From Mycobacterium scrofulaceum (GTDB lineage: Bacteria > Actinomycetota > Actinomycetes > Mycobacteriales > Mycobacteriaceae): a DNA stretch of 64,000 bases. The first letter of the stretch is position 1. Each line of letters opens with the position of its first letter. Shown here in pieces: positions 8,878 to 16,485 of this stretch. The stretch lies in the NCBI RefSeq assembly GCF_001667885.1, contig NZ_LZJW01000075.1:124001-188000 (forward strand). Direction: 5' to 3'. A model generated the notes under the pieces. The model saw nothing but the letters and a program-made list of their open reading frames with translations, was not told where the DNA came from and did no database searches. The translations under genes and the position numbers were made by a program.

Positions 8878-9300
8878 TCAGCAAGTCACAACGATTTTGA
8901 ACGTCGCGGAGGCGGGCTCACTGGGTTTGTCGGCCTTGTACCCGTTGGCGGTGCCGCTGAGGGTGAATTTGTCACCGGTCACGCTCAGGTCGGCGCTGCC
9001 GCCGTCACCCCGGGAGTACATCCCGCTGAACCCGCCCAGGTTTTGGATGCGCACGGACTCGGCCGTCGCGGGTTGGGCATTTTCGTCGATGATGATCTTG
9101 GCTCCGGCGAAGTTGCCGCCGATGTCGATCGTGCGGGTCCACTGCAACTGGCCGCACTTGACGATGTGGAAGGTCCGATCGTTGCCGTCGACCGTCACCG
9201 ATGCCGTGCTGGAGATCTGAGTGGGTGGTCGCGACGCGCATCCCGCAAGTACTGCAACGGCCAGTGCCGCCGCCACCGCGGCCGCGCTTCGATTCGGCAC
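8878..9300 (-). CDS. LpqH-like lipoprotein (19-kDa antigen family)
   Basis: A 140-residue exported lipoprotein. It starts at GTG with a hydrophobic signal (AAAVAAALAVAVLAGC) whose lipobox LAGC places the lipidated cysteine at residue 21. The mature part has the LpqH-family features TASVTVDG near the start, a CGQLQWTRTIDIGG segment and a C-terminal TFKIVVTC, giving a conserved cysteine pair. It should be anchored in the cell envelope, where LpqH relatives are surface-exposed. It is convergent with no gene and divergent from echA (9412). Confidence 0.88.
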   Translation of the reverse strand: MPNRSAAAVAAALAVAVLAGCASRPPTQISSTASVTVDGNDRTFHIVKCGQLQWTRTIDIGGNFAGAKIIIDENAQPATAESVRIQNLGGFSGMYSRGDGGSADLSVTGDKFTLSGTANGYKADKPSEPASATFKIVVTC

Positions 9301-9411
9301 CGAGCACCCCTGTCTTCGTTGACGATAGCCCTTCGGCCTGCAGCGACGATGTTATTGTCGCACCGAGAGAACGCCAATATCGTGCATTCTCATCCGAGGA
9401 GCGATAAACGC

Positions 9412-10158
9412 ATGGTGGACCTGGAGATCGACGACGGGTTGGCGGTGCTGACCATCGATCGCCCGCAAGCGCGCAATGCCATCGCGCTGGACACCATGCA
9501 GCAGTTGGAGAAGGCGCTCGATGCGGCGGCGGGCGCCAAAGCGTTGGTGATCAAGGGCGCTGGTGATCGGGCTTTCGTGTCCGGCGGTGACCTCAAGGAG
9601 TTGCGCGCACTGCGGACCGAAGAGGATGCCGCGGCGATGGCCAAGCGGATGCGAGCGATCTGCGACCAATTGGCCAGCTTCCCGGCGCCGGTGATCGCGG
9701 CGCTGAACGGTCACGCCTTCGGCGGCGGCGCCGAGGTTGCGGTCGCCGCCGACATCCGGCTGGCGGCCGACGACATCAAGATCGCGTTCAATCAGGTCGA
9801 GCTGGAGATCATGCCGGCGTGGGGCGGCGCCGAGCGGCTGGCCGCGCTCGTCGGAAAGAGCCGTGCGCTGTTGTTGGCGGGCACCGGAGCTGCGCTCACG
9901 GCGGCCGAGGCCGAACGGGTCGGCCTGGTCGATCGGGTACTGCCGCGCGCGGAGTTCGACCAGGGATGGCAATCGGTCGCGAGGTCGCTGGCCCGGCACC
10001 CGGCAACCGAGATTAAGCGCGTAATCAGCGGGATTTCGGCCGACGAAGCGATAGCATCCTTTGCGCGGCTATGGGTTGCCGACGCACACTGGCGGGCCGC
10101 GGAGCGAGTCATGAACCGCACCACGAGTGCGGGTCGGGCAGCCGGAGGAGTGAGATGA
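9412..10158 (+). CDS. Enoyl-CoA hydratase/isomerase (crotonase family)
   Basis: A 248-residue crotonase. The N-terminal half contains LTIDRPQARNAIALD, the oxyanion-hole region FVSGGDLKELR, and GGGAEVAVAADIRLA with the first candidate catalytic glutamate. The second glutamate position lies in FNQVELEIMPAWGGAERL. The start at ATG 9412 follows a GAGGAG ribosome site; longer in-frame starts run into unrelated sequence. It probably hydrates or isomerises an enoyl-CoA. The stop overlaps the next gene by four bases (ATGA). Confidence 0.88.
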   Translation: MVDLEIDDGLAVLTIDRPQARNAIALDTMQQLEKALDAAAGAKALVIKGAGDRAFVSGGDLKELRALRTEEDAAAMAKRMRAICDQLASFPAPVIAALNGHAFGGGAEVAVAADIRLAADDIKIAFNQVELEIMPAWGGAERLAALVGKSRALLLAGTGAALTAAEAERVGLVDRVLPRAEFDQGWQSVARSLARHPATEIKRVISGISADEAIASFARLWVADAHWRAAERVMNRTTSAGRAAGGVR

Positions 10159-10583
10159 CGGGCAGACGGTTGGGCGTGGGAGCCGCGACGCTGTCGGCGG
10201 TGTTGGTCGGTGTGACCGGTCCGGTCGTGAGCGCCGCGCACGCCGTGGCCGACCCGGCGATGCACCACGTCACGTACACCGTCACCGCGCAAAACCCGAT
10301 CTACACCGACATCTATTACCTGGACCACCAGCCGGAGAAATTCTCCGACTACAGCCACAACCCCTACTCGTTCACACCGCACGTCGATGTCGATCTCGGC
10401 CCGGGCAAACCGTGGAGCTTCGACCTGGACATGTCGAACCCCGGTGACTACGCGATGGTTGTGGCAAGCACGGGCACGGAGCCCGGCACGCCGGGGCTTC
10501 ACTGTGACCTGGCGGTGGACGGAGCCGTCGTCGTATCCAAGGACGGCCCCAAAGGCGTGCTCTGCTCGCTGCGCAACTGGTGA
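10155..10583 (+). CDS. MmpS-like exported protein
   Basis: A 142-residue protein with an N-terminal hydrophobic segment (GVGAATLSAVLVGVTGPVVSAAHA) and an extracytoplasmic beta domain. The VTYTVTAQNPIYTDIYYLD strand and the closing LHCDLAVDGAVVVSK...CSL with two cysteines resemble the MmpS family that partners MmpL lipid transporters. No mmpL gene is in the window, so it may be an orphan. It is translationally coupled to echA. Its 3' end overlaps the convergent TetR gene by 85 bases. Confidence 0.7.
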   Translation: MTGRRLGVGAATLSAVLVGVTGPVVSAAHAVADPAMHHVTYTVTAQNPIYTDIYYLDHQPEKFSDYSHNPYSFTPHVDVDLGPGKPWSFDLDMSNPGDYAMVVASTGTEPGTPGLHCDLAVDGAVVVSKDGPKGVLCSLRNW

Positions 10584-11209
10584 ACCACCCAGGTCGGCGG
10601 GACATCTTCGATGGGCCGCGGCTCGCCCTCTAGGCGACGCAGGTATTTCTCGACCAACTCCACGGTCTCGGCGTGACCGCCGGACATGCCGATTGCCTGC
10701 TCGAGCACCAGCATTCGCGACAAGCTGCTCATCAGCACCGTCCAGACCACCGCGGGCACATCGTCGTTCTCGGCGCCGTAGCGCTGCAACGCCGCGGCCA
10801 CCGCTTTGCGCTCCTCCTCGCGAAAACGCTCGGCGTAGTAAGCGATTTCGCGCCGCATGTCTTTGCGATGGTTGGCCAGCGCCATGAATTCCATCGAGAT
10901 CCGGGTGAACGCCGGGTCGGTGCCGAACCGCCAGAGCGCCCACAATGGTTGCGGCGACTGCAGCAACCGGGCCTGCGCCTGCAGCCCTTCGTCGGCGCGG
11001 CGGCGGAAGACCTCCAGGAACAGCTCCTCCATGGTGCGGAAGTAGTAGTGCACCAATTGCGGTTTCAGCCCGGCCTTGTTCGCGAGGCGGCGCGACGTCA
11101 CGGCGGCATAGCCCTCTTCGAGCATCAGCTGCTCGGCCGCGTCGAGCAGCAGGCCGCGATTCTTCGCGTCCGGCGCTCCGATCCGGCGGGCCGCGGAAGC
11201 AGATGTCAT
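10499..11209 (-). CDS. TetR-family transcriptional regulator
   Basis: A 236-residue regulator. The N-terminal helix-turn-helix is typical: LLDAAEQLMLEEGYAAVTSRRLANKAGL followed by LVHYYFRTMEELFLEVF. The C-terminal ligand domain is all-helical. It is divergent from the P450 gene at 11415, with a tandem TGCTnAGCA repeat in the gap, so it probably controls that P450 and itself. The last 28 codons run antisense over the MmpS-like gene. Confidence 0.9.
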   Translation of the reverse strand: MTSASAARRIGAPDAKNRGLLLDAAEQLMLEEGYAAVTSRRLANKAGLKPQLVHYYFRTMEELFLEVFRRRADEGLQAQARLLQSPQPLWALWRFGTDPAFTRISMEFMALANHRKDMRREIAYYAERFREEERKAVAAALQRYGAENDDVPAVVWTVLMSSLSRMLVLEQAIGMSGGHAETVELVEKYLRRLEGEPRPIEDVPPTWVVHQLRSEQSTPLGPSLDTTTAPSTARSQ

Positions 11210-11313
11210 GCCGTCACTCCATGCTCTCGAGACTCCGGTGTCGACCTAGTCAGATCGTAGCCAGGTCAGCGCGGTGCCTCGGCGTTGCGACCTTGACCCT
11301 GACATTACCGCCA

Positions 11314-11333
11314 TGCTAAGCAGGTGCTCAGCA
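11314..11333. promoter_or_regulatory. Tandem TGCTnAGCA repeats, putative TetR operator
   Basis: Two copies of the 9-bp palindrome TGCTnAGCA (11314-11322 and 11325-11333) separated by two bases; the whole 20-bp element is also nearly palindromic. It lies between the divergent TetR (start 11209) and P450 (start 11415) genes, the usual place for an autoregulated TetR operator. Confidence 0.5.
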
Positions 11334-11414
11334 CATTTTCGGTTTCCGAATCGCGCGGCCCACAGCCTGCCGCCGAACCCAGCCGGTAATCCAAGCCCAG
11401 GGAGACGCAATCCG

Positions 11415-12710
11415 ATGAGCGATTACGAGTCGATCGACTTCTTCACCGACCCGTCTCTGGTACCCGATCCGCACCCCTACTTCGATTACCTGCGCAGTCA
11501 GAACCCGGTGCTGCGCCTGCCGCACTATGGCGTCATCGCGGTGACCGGCTACGACGAAGCCTGCGAGATCTACAAGGATCCCGACACGTTCTCCAACATC
11601 GTCGCGCTGGGCGGGCCGTTCCCGCCGCTGCCGTTCACGCCCGAAGGCGACGACATCAGCGTCCAGATCGATGCGCACCGCAGCTCTTTTCCGATGAACG
11701 AACACATGGTCACCATGGATCCGCCGGACCACACCAGGGCGCGGTCCGTGCTGGCCAAGCTGCTGACCCCGAGCCGGCTGAAGCAGAACGAGGAGTTCAT
11801 GTGGCGCCTCGCCGACCGTCAGCTCGACGAATTCCTGAGCAACGGCGAGTGCGAGTTCATCGCCGAGTACTCGAAGCCCTTCGCCACGTTGGTGATCGCC
11901 GACCTACTCGGCGTCCCCGAGGAGGATCACAAGGAGTTCCGCACCGTCTTGGGCGCCGACCGCCCGGAGGCGCGGGTCGGAGCCCTCGATCACCAGTCGG
12001 TCGGCATCAACCCGCTGGAGTGGCTCGACGACAAGTTCTGCAACTACATCGAGGACCGTCGGCGCGAGCCCCGCAACGACGTGCTGACGTCGCTCGCGTC
12101 GGCGAAGTATCCGGACGGCTCGACGCCCCCGGTCATCGAGGTGGTCCGTTCTGCGACGTTCCTCTTCGCCGCCGGCCAGGAGACCACCGCCAAGCTGCTC
12201 AGCGCCGCCCTGCAGGTGCTCGGCGATCGGCCGGACATCCAGCAGCAGCTGCGCGAGGACCGCAGCCTGATCCCCGGGTTCATCGAGGAATCGCTGCGGA
12301 TGGACAGCCCGGTCAAGAGCGACTCGCGACTGGCCCGCAAGGCCACCACCGTCGGGGGCGTCGACATTCCCGCCGGCACGGTGGTGATGGTTCTGCCCGG
12401 CGCCGCGAACCGCGATCCGCGACGGTTCCAGAACCCGCACGAATTCGACTTGCGGCGCAAGAACGTTCGCGAGCACATGGCCTTCGCCCGGGGTGTTCAC
12501 TCCTGCCCGGGCGGTCCGCTCGCGCGCGTCGAGGGCCGCGTCTCGATCGAGCGCATCCTGGACCGGATGCCCCACATCGAGATCAACGAAGCGCATCACG
12601 GGCCGGCCGCCGAGCGGCGCTACACCTACGAGCCGACGTACATCCTGCGGGGCCTGAGCGAACTGCACCTCACCTTCACCACCGCCGACGCGGTCGCGGT
12701 CGCGGGCTGA
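11415..12710 (+). CDS. Cytochrome P450
   Basis: A 431-residue P450 monooxygenase. It has the I-helix oxygen-activation motif FAAGQETTAKLL, the ExxR in GFIEESLRMD, and the heme-ligand loop FARGVHSCPGGPLAR with the axial cysteine. The ATG at 11415, preceded by GGGAGA, gives the family N-terminus. It is a clear paralogue of the P450 at 55092 (shared DFF...DP.PYFDYLR, FP.EGDDI, LLGVPEED segments). No ferredoxin gene is adjacent, so electrons must come from one encoded elsewhere. Hydroxylation of a hydrophobic substrate is inferred. It ends one base before the convergent COX4-like gene. Confidence 0.92.
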   Translation: MSDYESIDFFTDPSLVPDPHPYFDYLRSQNPVLRLPHYGVIAVTGYDEACEIYKDPDTFSNIVALGGPFPPLPFTPEGDDISVQIDAHRSSFPMNEHMVTMDPPDHTRARSVLAKLLTPSRLKQNEEFMWRLADRQLDEFLSNGECEFIAEYSKPFATLVIADLLGVPEEDHKEFRTVLGADRPEARVGALDHQSVGINPLEWLDDKFCNYIEDRRREPRNDVLTSLASAKYPDGSTPPVIEVVRSATFLFAAGQETTAKLLSAALQVLGDRPDIQQQLREDRSLIPGFIEESLRMDSPVKSDSRLARKATTVGGVDIPAGTVVMVLPGAANRDPRRFQNPHEFDLRRKNVREHMAFARGVHSCPGGPLARVEGRVSIERILDRMPHIEINEAHHGPAAERRYTYEPTYILRGLSELHLTFTTADAVAVAG

Positions 12711-12711
12711 C

Positions 12712-12963
12712 TCAAAGGCTGGTGCCGACGAAGTAGCAGCTGAGCAGCGCGACGCCCATCAGCAGCACCCACGCGTCGGTGAGCCGGCACAGCAGCGCGG
12801 GAGCGTTTCGTACCTCCATGAATTCGCGAAAGATGATGCGCACCTTGACGAGTGCGATCACGATAACGCTCGACGTGACCACCGCACTGGATTTCAGCGT
12901 CCCGGCCTGGCCCGCGGAGTGGTCCAGCCACAGGTAGCCGAGGGTGAGTGCGGCCAGGATCAC
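12712..12963 (-). CDS. Cytochrome c oxidase subunit IV-like small membrane protein
   Basis: An 83-residue protein with three predicted membrane helices (ILAALTLGYLWLD, SSVIVIALVKVRIIF, AWVLLMGVALLSCYFVG), fitting the prokaryotic COX4/CyoD-like family. The start is uncertain. GTG 12963 is the first conventional start, but in-frame residues KRLLAVW upstream look like the natural N-terminus and have no good start codon, so a rare start is possible. It follows the subunit III-like gene by about 40 bases. No catalytic subunit I or II gene is nearby. Confidence 0.7.
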   Translation of the reverse strand: MILAALTLGYLWLDHSAGQAGTLKSSAVVTSSVIVIALVKVRIIFREFMEVRNAPALLCRLTDAWVLLMGVALLSCYFVGTSL

Positions 12964-13002
12964 CCATACCGCCAGCAGTCGTTTGTTGAATTTGATCGGA
13001 GA

Positions 13003-13593
13003 TCACCTCACCACGTAGAGCAGCGCGAAGATGAGCACCCACAGGAAATCGACGGTGTGCCAGTAGGTAGCGCAGGTTTCGACGAGTTGCTGGGTTTCCC
13101 GGCCGTCGTGCGCCTTTCGTGTCGTCGCGCGAAGTTGATAGACGATGACGCCGAGGGCGACGAAGCCGATCAGCAGGTGCACGAAGTGAATGCCGGTGAG
13201 GAAGAAGTAGTAGGTGAAGAAGTCGTTGCTGTCGAATCCATTGCCCATGCGCACCAAGCGGGCCCACTCGAACACCTTGACGAAGAGGAAGACCGCGGCG
13301 AACGCGGCGGTGATGAACACGTCCCGCAGGGCCGCGCGGAAGGCGCCCGCCCGGGCCGACTGGACACACCGCGCCACCGACCACGAGCTCAGCAGCAAGA
13401 CCAGGGTGTTTAACACCCCGACCCGCAGGTCGAGCTGCGACTGCGCATGCAGGAACAGGTCGGGATTGCGGGCGCGGTAGAAGAGATAGAAACCGAAATA
13501 GCCGGTGAAGACCGATGTTTCGAAAAGCACGAACGCCCACATGTCCGGCTGTCCCGGCACGAACCTGGCACGTTGCTCGGCCACGTCGGTCAT
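13003..13593 (-). CDS. Heme-copper oxidase subunit III-like (NorE-type) membrane protein
   Basis: A 196-residue protein with about five membrane helices. The N-terminal MWAFVLFETSVFTGYFGFYL and the C-terminal ETCATYWHTVDFLWVLIFALLYVVR carry the subunit III signature (glutamate, then Y-W-H-x-V-D-x-x-W). Subunit III/NorE proteins accompany terminal oxidases or NO reductases, yet no heme-copper catalytic subunit lies in the window. Its ATG overlaps the upstream stop (ATGA). It belongs to the four-gene operon 15187-12712. It may serve a different membrane enzyme; that is speculation. Confidence 0.83.
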   Translation of the reverse strand: MTDVAEQRARFVPGQPDMWAFVLFETSVFTGYFGFYLFYRARNPDLFLHAQSQLDLRVGVLNTLVLLLSSWSVARCVQSARAGAFRAALRDVFITAAFAAVFLFVKVFEWARLVRMGNGFDSNDFFTYYFFLTGIHFVHLLIGFVALGVIVYQLRATTRKAHDGRETQQLVETCATYWHTVDFLWVLIFALLYVVR

Positions 13594-14405
13594 CACGCGG
13601 CCACCATTTCCCGATCGCGCTCCGGGAGGGGCCCGGTGCCGAAGTCCTCGCGCCGGATCATCCGGAACAGCATGACGATGAAAGTGACTTGGTAGACACC
13701 GAACACGACCATGTCCAGCCACCACGCGATTTGACCGTTCCATGCCAGCACGCCGCGCTGGAATATCCAGCACGGTGCCACCACGACCTCGGTGAGCGCA
13801 TTGCACAGGTTGAGATAGCCGAACCACTTGGGGAAGACGCGATTCGTGTCGAGCAGGATCGCGACCATCCAGATCAGCGAGCCGATCAGGAAGACGCCCA
13901 TGGTTCCGTCGAAGGACAGGAAGGCGAAGTCGTAGAGCCAGCCGACCGCTTCGGGGTCGCGCTCGGGGCGGAGCGTCCCGACGATCAGCGCGATGTTGAG
14001 CAGCAACATGCCGGGAATAGCGCTGAGCGAGTAGATGATCAAGTACGAGTACGCGAACGCCGGGCTGACCGACATCCGTCGCATCGAATAGGCGATCAGT
14101 GCGTTGTTGATCGCGATCATGCCGCTGATTGCGAAGATGACGCCGAACCCGACGGGTATCCCGAGGTGGCGTTCGGAAAACCAGTGAACCTGCGTGGCGA
14201 GGTCCCAGGTCGGCTGCGGCGGCGGCTGAACTTGGGCCACGATGAAGAACATCGGGAAGAACAGGCCGTAGAACACCATGAGGATCGCCCACGCCAACCA
14301 CAGTTCTCGCTTGGGGTCGCGCCGGAGATGCCAGCCGATTCGTTGATGCAGGGGTCCCGAAGGTGGCGTGCCCGGGGATGCCTGCGGTGTGACAACCGCG
14401 CTCAT
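13593..14405 (-). CDS. Six-helix integral membrane protein, unknown function
   Basis: A 270-residue protein with about six hydrophobic segments, starting ELWLAWAILMVFYGLFFPMFFIV and ending WWLDMVVFGVYQVTFIVMLFRMI. It is related to its operon neighbour at 14402-15187: both have a short hydrophilic N-terminus, the same helix spacing, and matching W...YFNL / W.GYLNL segments. No catalytic motif or heme-ligand pattern was recognised. Overlapping ATGA junctions on both sides show tight coupling with that neighbour and with the subunit III-like gene, so the products probably form one membrane complex. Confidence 0.78.
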   Translation of the reverse strand: MSAVVTPQASPGTPPSGPLHQRIGWHLRRDPKRELWLAWAILMVFYGLFFPMFFIVAQVQPPPQPTWDLATQVHWFSERHLGIPVGFGVIFAISGMIAINNALIAYSMRRMSVSPAFAYSYLIIYSLSAIPGMLLLNIALIVGTLRPERDPEAVGWLYDFAFLSFDGTMGVFLIGSLIWMVAILLDTNRVFPKWFGYLNLCNALTEVVVAPCWIFQRGVLAWNGQIAWWLDMVVFGVYQVTFIVMLFRMIRREDFGTGPLPERDREMVAA

Positions 14406-15187
14406 GCATCCACCAATTCCTCAGTAGTTCTCGGGTTTTCGGCCCGCTCGCGATAGATCGCCCGACCCAACACGACGCCCATCACGACGATCCAGACCGC
14501 GATCGCGACGTTCTTCACCCAGAACGACAACAAGCCGTCCCAGGCCAGCGGGCCCGTCAGGCTCGTGCCGACGAACGCCGCGGGAACCAGCGCGGCGGCC
14601 ACCGCCAAGTTGAAGTAGGCGACCCAACGGCTGAAGACCGGGCGCGGCTGATCGTCGAAAAAGATTGCCAGGGCTAGGATCACGCTCTGTCCGATCAGGA
14701 AAGGAACCAGAATCGTGAACGTGATCCAGGCGAAATCGTTGAGCAACTGGGTCAGCTCGGGGTTGCGTTCGGTGCGAAAGGCGGCCAGTAGCCAGCACAC
14801 GTTCGCAACGAGGAAGAGGGTCGGGCCGGCCGCGACGCAGCCCAGCATCGCGTAGGCAAAAATCGGCGTCCGGTGCGCCATCCTGCGGATCTGCAAGACG
14901 ATCAGCGCCAGGATCGGCACCAGGCACACGCCGAACCAGTTGAACAAGATCATGCTGTAGCGGATCTCCGGGAGGTGGGCCGGATCGCGATAGAACGCGG
15001 CCACCTGTTCCGCCGGCATCGTCGGCGACATCGGCGGATTGAAGCCCGGAAACAGGAAGAATGCGGCGACCCAGAGGATCAAGGCCACCGGCAACGTCCA
15101 GAGCAGGATCACTTCACCGTCTGTCCGCCTCAGCGCGTCTCGCCTCAACCCCGGGCGCCGTGCCTCGCCAGCCTCGACGTCGGACAT
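14402..15187 (-). CDS. Six-helix integral membrane protein, unknown function (paralogue of the next gene)
   Basis: A 261-residue membrane protein and first gene of the four-gene operon. Six hydrophobic segments are visible, including VILLWTLPVALILWVAAFFL and VAIAVWIVVMGVVLGRAIY. A short extracytoplasmic PPMSPTMPAEQVAAFYRD loop follows helix 1. The start at ATG 15187 has a GGGAGGG ribosome site; the longer frame would cross the palindrome. It is divergent from a TetR gene. Function unrecognised; association with the subunit III/IV-like proteins is inferred from the operon. Confidence 0.78.
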   Translation of the reverse strand: MSDVEAGEARRPGLRRDALRRTDGEVILLWTLPVALILWVAAFFLFPGFNPPMSPTMPAEQVAAFYRDPAHLPEIRYSMILFNWFGVCLVPILALIVLQIRRMAHRTPIFAYAMLGCVAAGPTLFLVANVCWLLAAFRTERNPELTQLLNDFAWITFTILVPFLIGQSVILALAIFFDDQPRPVFSRWVAYFNLAVAAALVPAAFVGTSLTGPLAWDGLLSFWVKNVAIAVWIVVMGVVLGRAIYRERAENPRTTEELVDA

Positions 15188-15230
15188 CGGACCCTCCCCT
15201 ACGAGATCGCCAGCCTGCACGCGGTTAATC

Positions 15231-15260
15231 TGCGAGGCTAGCCGATCGGCTAGCCTCGCA
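15231..15260. promoter_or_regulatory. Perfect 30-bp palindrome, putative TetR operator
   Basis: The half-site TGCGAGGCTAGCCGA is followed immediately by its exact reverse complement, a 30-bp palindrome with no spacer. It lies between the divergent membrane operon (start 15187) and the TetR gene (start 15286), 26 bases upstream of the latter. The inner part itself contains two GGCTAGCC repeats, so two dimers could bind. It most likely controls both directions. Confidence 0.8.
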
Positions 15261-15285
15261 CAAGAGAGTCGTCTAGTCTCGGTGC

Positions 15286-15888
15286 GTGGGAACAGCACGG
15301 CGACCGGTCACCGGTGAGCAGTTCTGGCTGGTCGAGCACAGCCCGGCCCGGACGCGGGTCCTCGATGCCGCGTTGGATCTATTCGCCGCCCACGGTGTCA
15401 GCGGCACGTCGCTGCAGATGATCGCCGATGCCGTCGGCGTCACGAAAGCCGCCGTCTACCACCAATTCCGAACCAAAGAGCAGATCGTCATCGCGGTGAC
15501 TGAGCGCGAACTCGGCCGACTCGAGCCGGCGCTCGAAGAGGCCGAAGCGTACGACGACGGCCCGCAAGCACGAGATGCCTTGCTGGTGCGCGTCATTGAG
15601 ATGGCCGTTCGTGACCGCCGGTTGGTGCGCACGCTGCAATTCGATCCCGTGGTCGTCCGATTGCTGGCCGAACACAAGCCGTTTCAAGTCTTCATGGACC
15701 GTCTTTATCGGGTGCTGCTGAGCGATGCGGGCCTGGATGGGCGGATCGAGGCGGCCATGTTCTCCGGCGCGCTCAGCACCGCCGTCATGCATCCGCTGGT
15801 TACCGACATCGATGACGAGACGTTGCTCGCCAGGGTCACCGACTTGAGCCGGCGCCTGCTCGGTCTGCCCCGGGACGGGCCCGGCTGA
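15286..15888 (+). CDS. TetR-family transcriptional regulator
   Basis: A 200-residue TetR protein. The DNA-binding part reads RVLDAALDLFAAHGVSGTSLQMIADAVGVTKAAVYHQFRTKEQIV, an ideal TetR helix-turn-helix. The start is GTG 15286. It is divergent from the four-gene membrane operon with a perfect 30-bp palindrome between the starts, so it very likely represses that operon and itself. The ligand is unknown. Confidence 0.92.
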   Translation: MGTARRPVTGEQFWLVEHSPARTRVLDAALDLFAAHGVSGTSLQMIADAVGVTKAAVYHQFRTKEQIVIAVTERELGRLEPALEEAEAYDDGPQARDALLVRVIEMAVRDRRLVRTLQFDPVVVRLLAEHKPFQVFMDRLYRVLLSDAGLDGRIEAAMFSGALSTAVMHPLVTDIDDETLLARVTDLSRRLLGLPRDGPG

Positions 15889-15903
15889 CCGGAAACGCTG
15901 TGG

Positions 15904-16323
15904 CTACGTGTCCGCGCGGACCCAACTCGCTATGCCGTCGTGAGCAATACAAATCAGGAACAGACCGTCAGGTGCCTGCGCGACGTAGTTCAGGTAGTTC
16001 TGGCAGTTTGCGTTCTCCTCCTTGACCCCCGCCATCGGAGGTGAGCGGAACCAACGCGGCTGGTACCTCCTCGGCGAGCCGCAGAACATCAAGCGTCCGG
16101 GCTCCGAGGCGAACGAGACATAACCGTCGGCGACGCCGAAGGCGTAATAGGTGGTGTTGTCACACGGCGCGCCCAAAACCTGATGCGGCATGATCCCCGG
16201 GGTGCAGGCGGGGTAGTCGCAGACCGTCGGCCCCGCGAAGGATGGCGGCGCCGCCAGCAGACCGGCGCCGACCAACGCGGCTGCCATCGCCACGATGAAT
16301 CGCACCCAGTTACTTTGCCACAC
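15904..16323 (-). CDS. Small secreted protein, unknown function
   Basis: A 139-residue protein with a signal peptide (FIVAMAAALVGAGLLAAPPSFA) and a mature part starting GPTVCDYPACTPG. Seven cysteines in the mature region suggest disulfides in the envelope. No domain was recognised. It converges with the TetR gene and is divergent from the Mce-associated pair at 16486. It could be a small envelope accessory of the nearby Mce system, judged only by position. Confidence 0.68.
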   Translation of the reverse strand: MWQSNWVRFIVAMAAALVGAGLLAAPPSFAGPTVCDYPACTPGIMPHQVLGAPCDNTTYYAFGVADGYVSFASEPGRLMFCGSPRRYQPRWFRSPPMAGVKEENANCQNYLNYVAQAPDGLFLICIAHDGIASWVRADT

Positions 16324-16435
16324 GCGAAAAGAAAATTCTCCTGCTTGGAGAAGATGACGCAGGGCGAACGGTCATCGAGGCCGAGCCGCCCGACAAGGCG
16401 CCGTGCCGTGACCGAACGACCGAGCATTTCCGCAT

Positions 16436-16445
16436 GTGAGAGGTA
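16436..16445 (+). promoter_or_regulatory. GTGAGAGGTA element upstream of Mce-associated genes
   Basis: The same ten bases occur at 34426-34435, and each lies about 41 bases before the first start of a paralogous Mce-associated gene pair. The conserved position suggests a promoter or regulatory element kept after duplication, although it may simply be residual homology. Confidence 0.35.
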
Positions 16446-16485
16446 CGAAAGCGGCCGCCGGTAAGGCCGTTAAGCCCGGGCCGGA

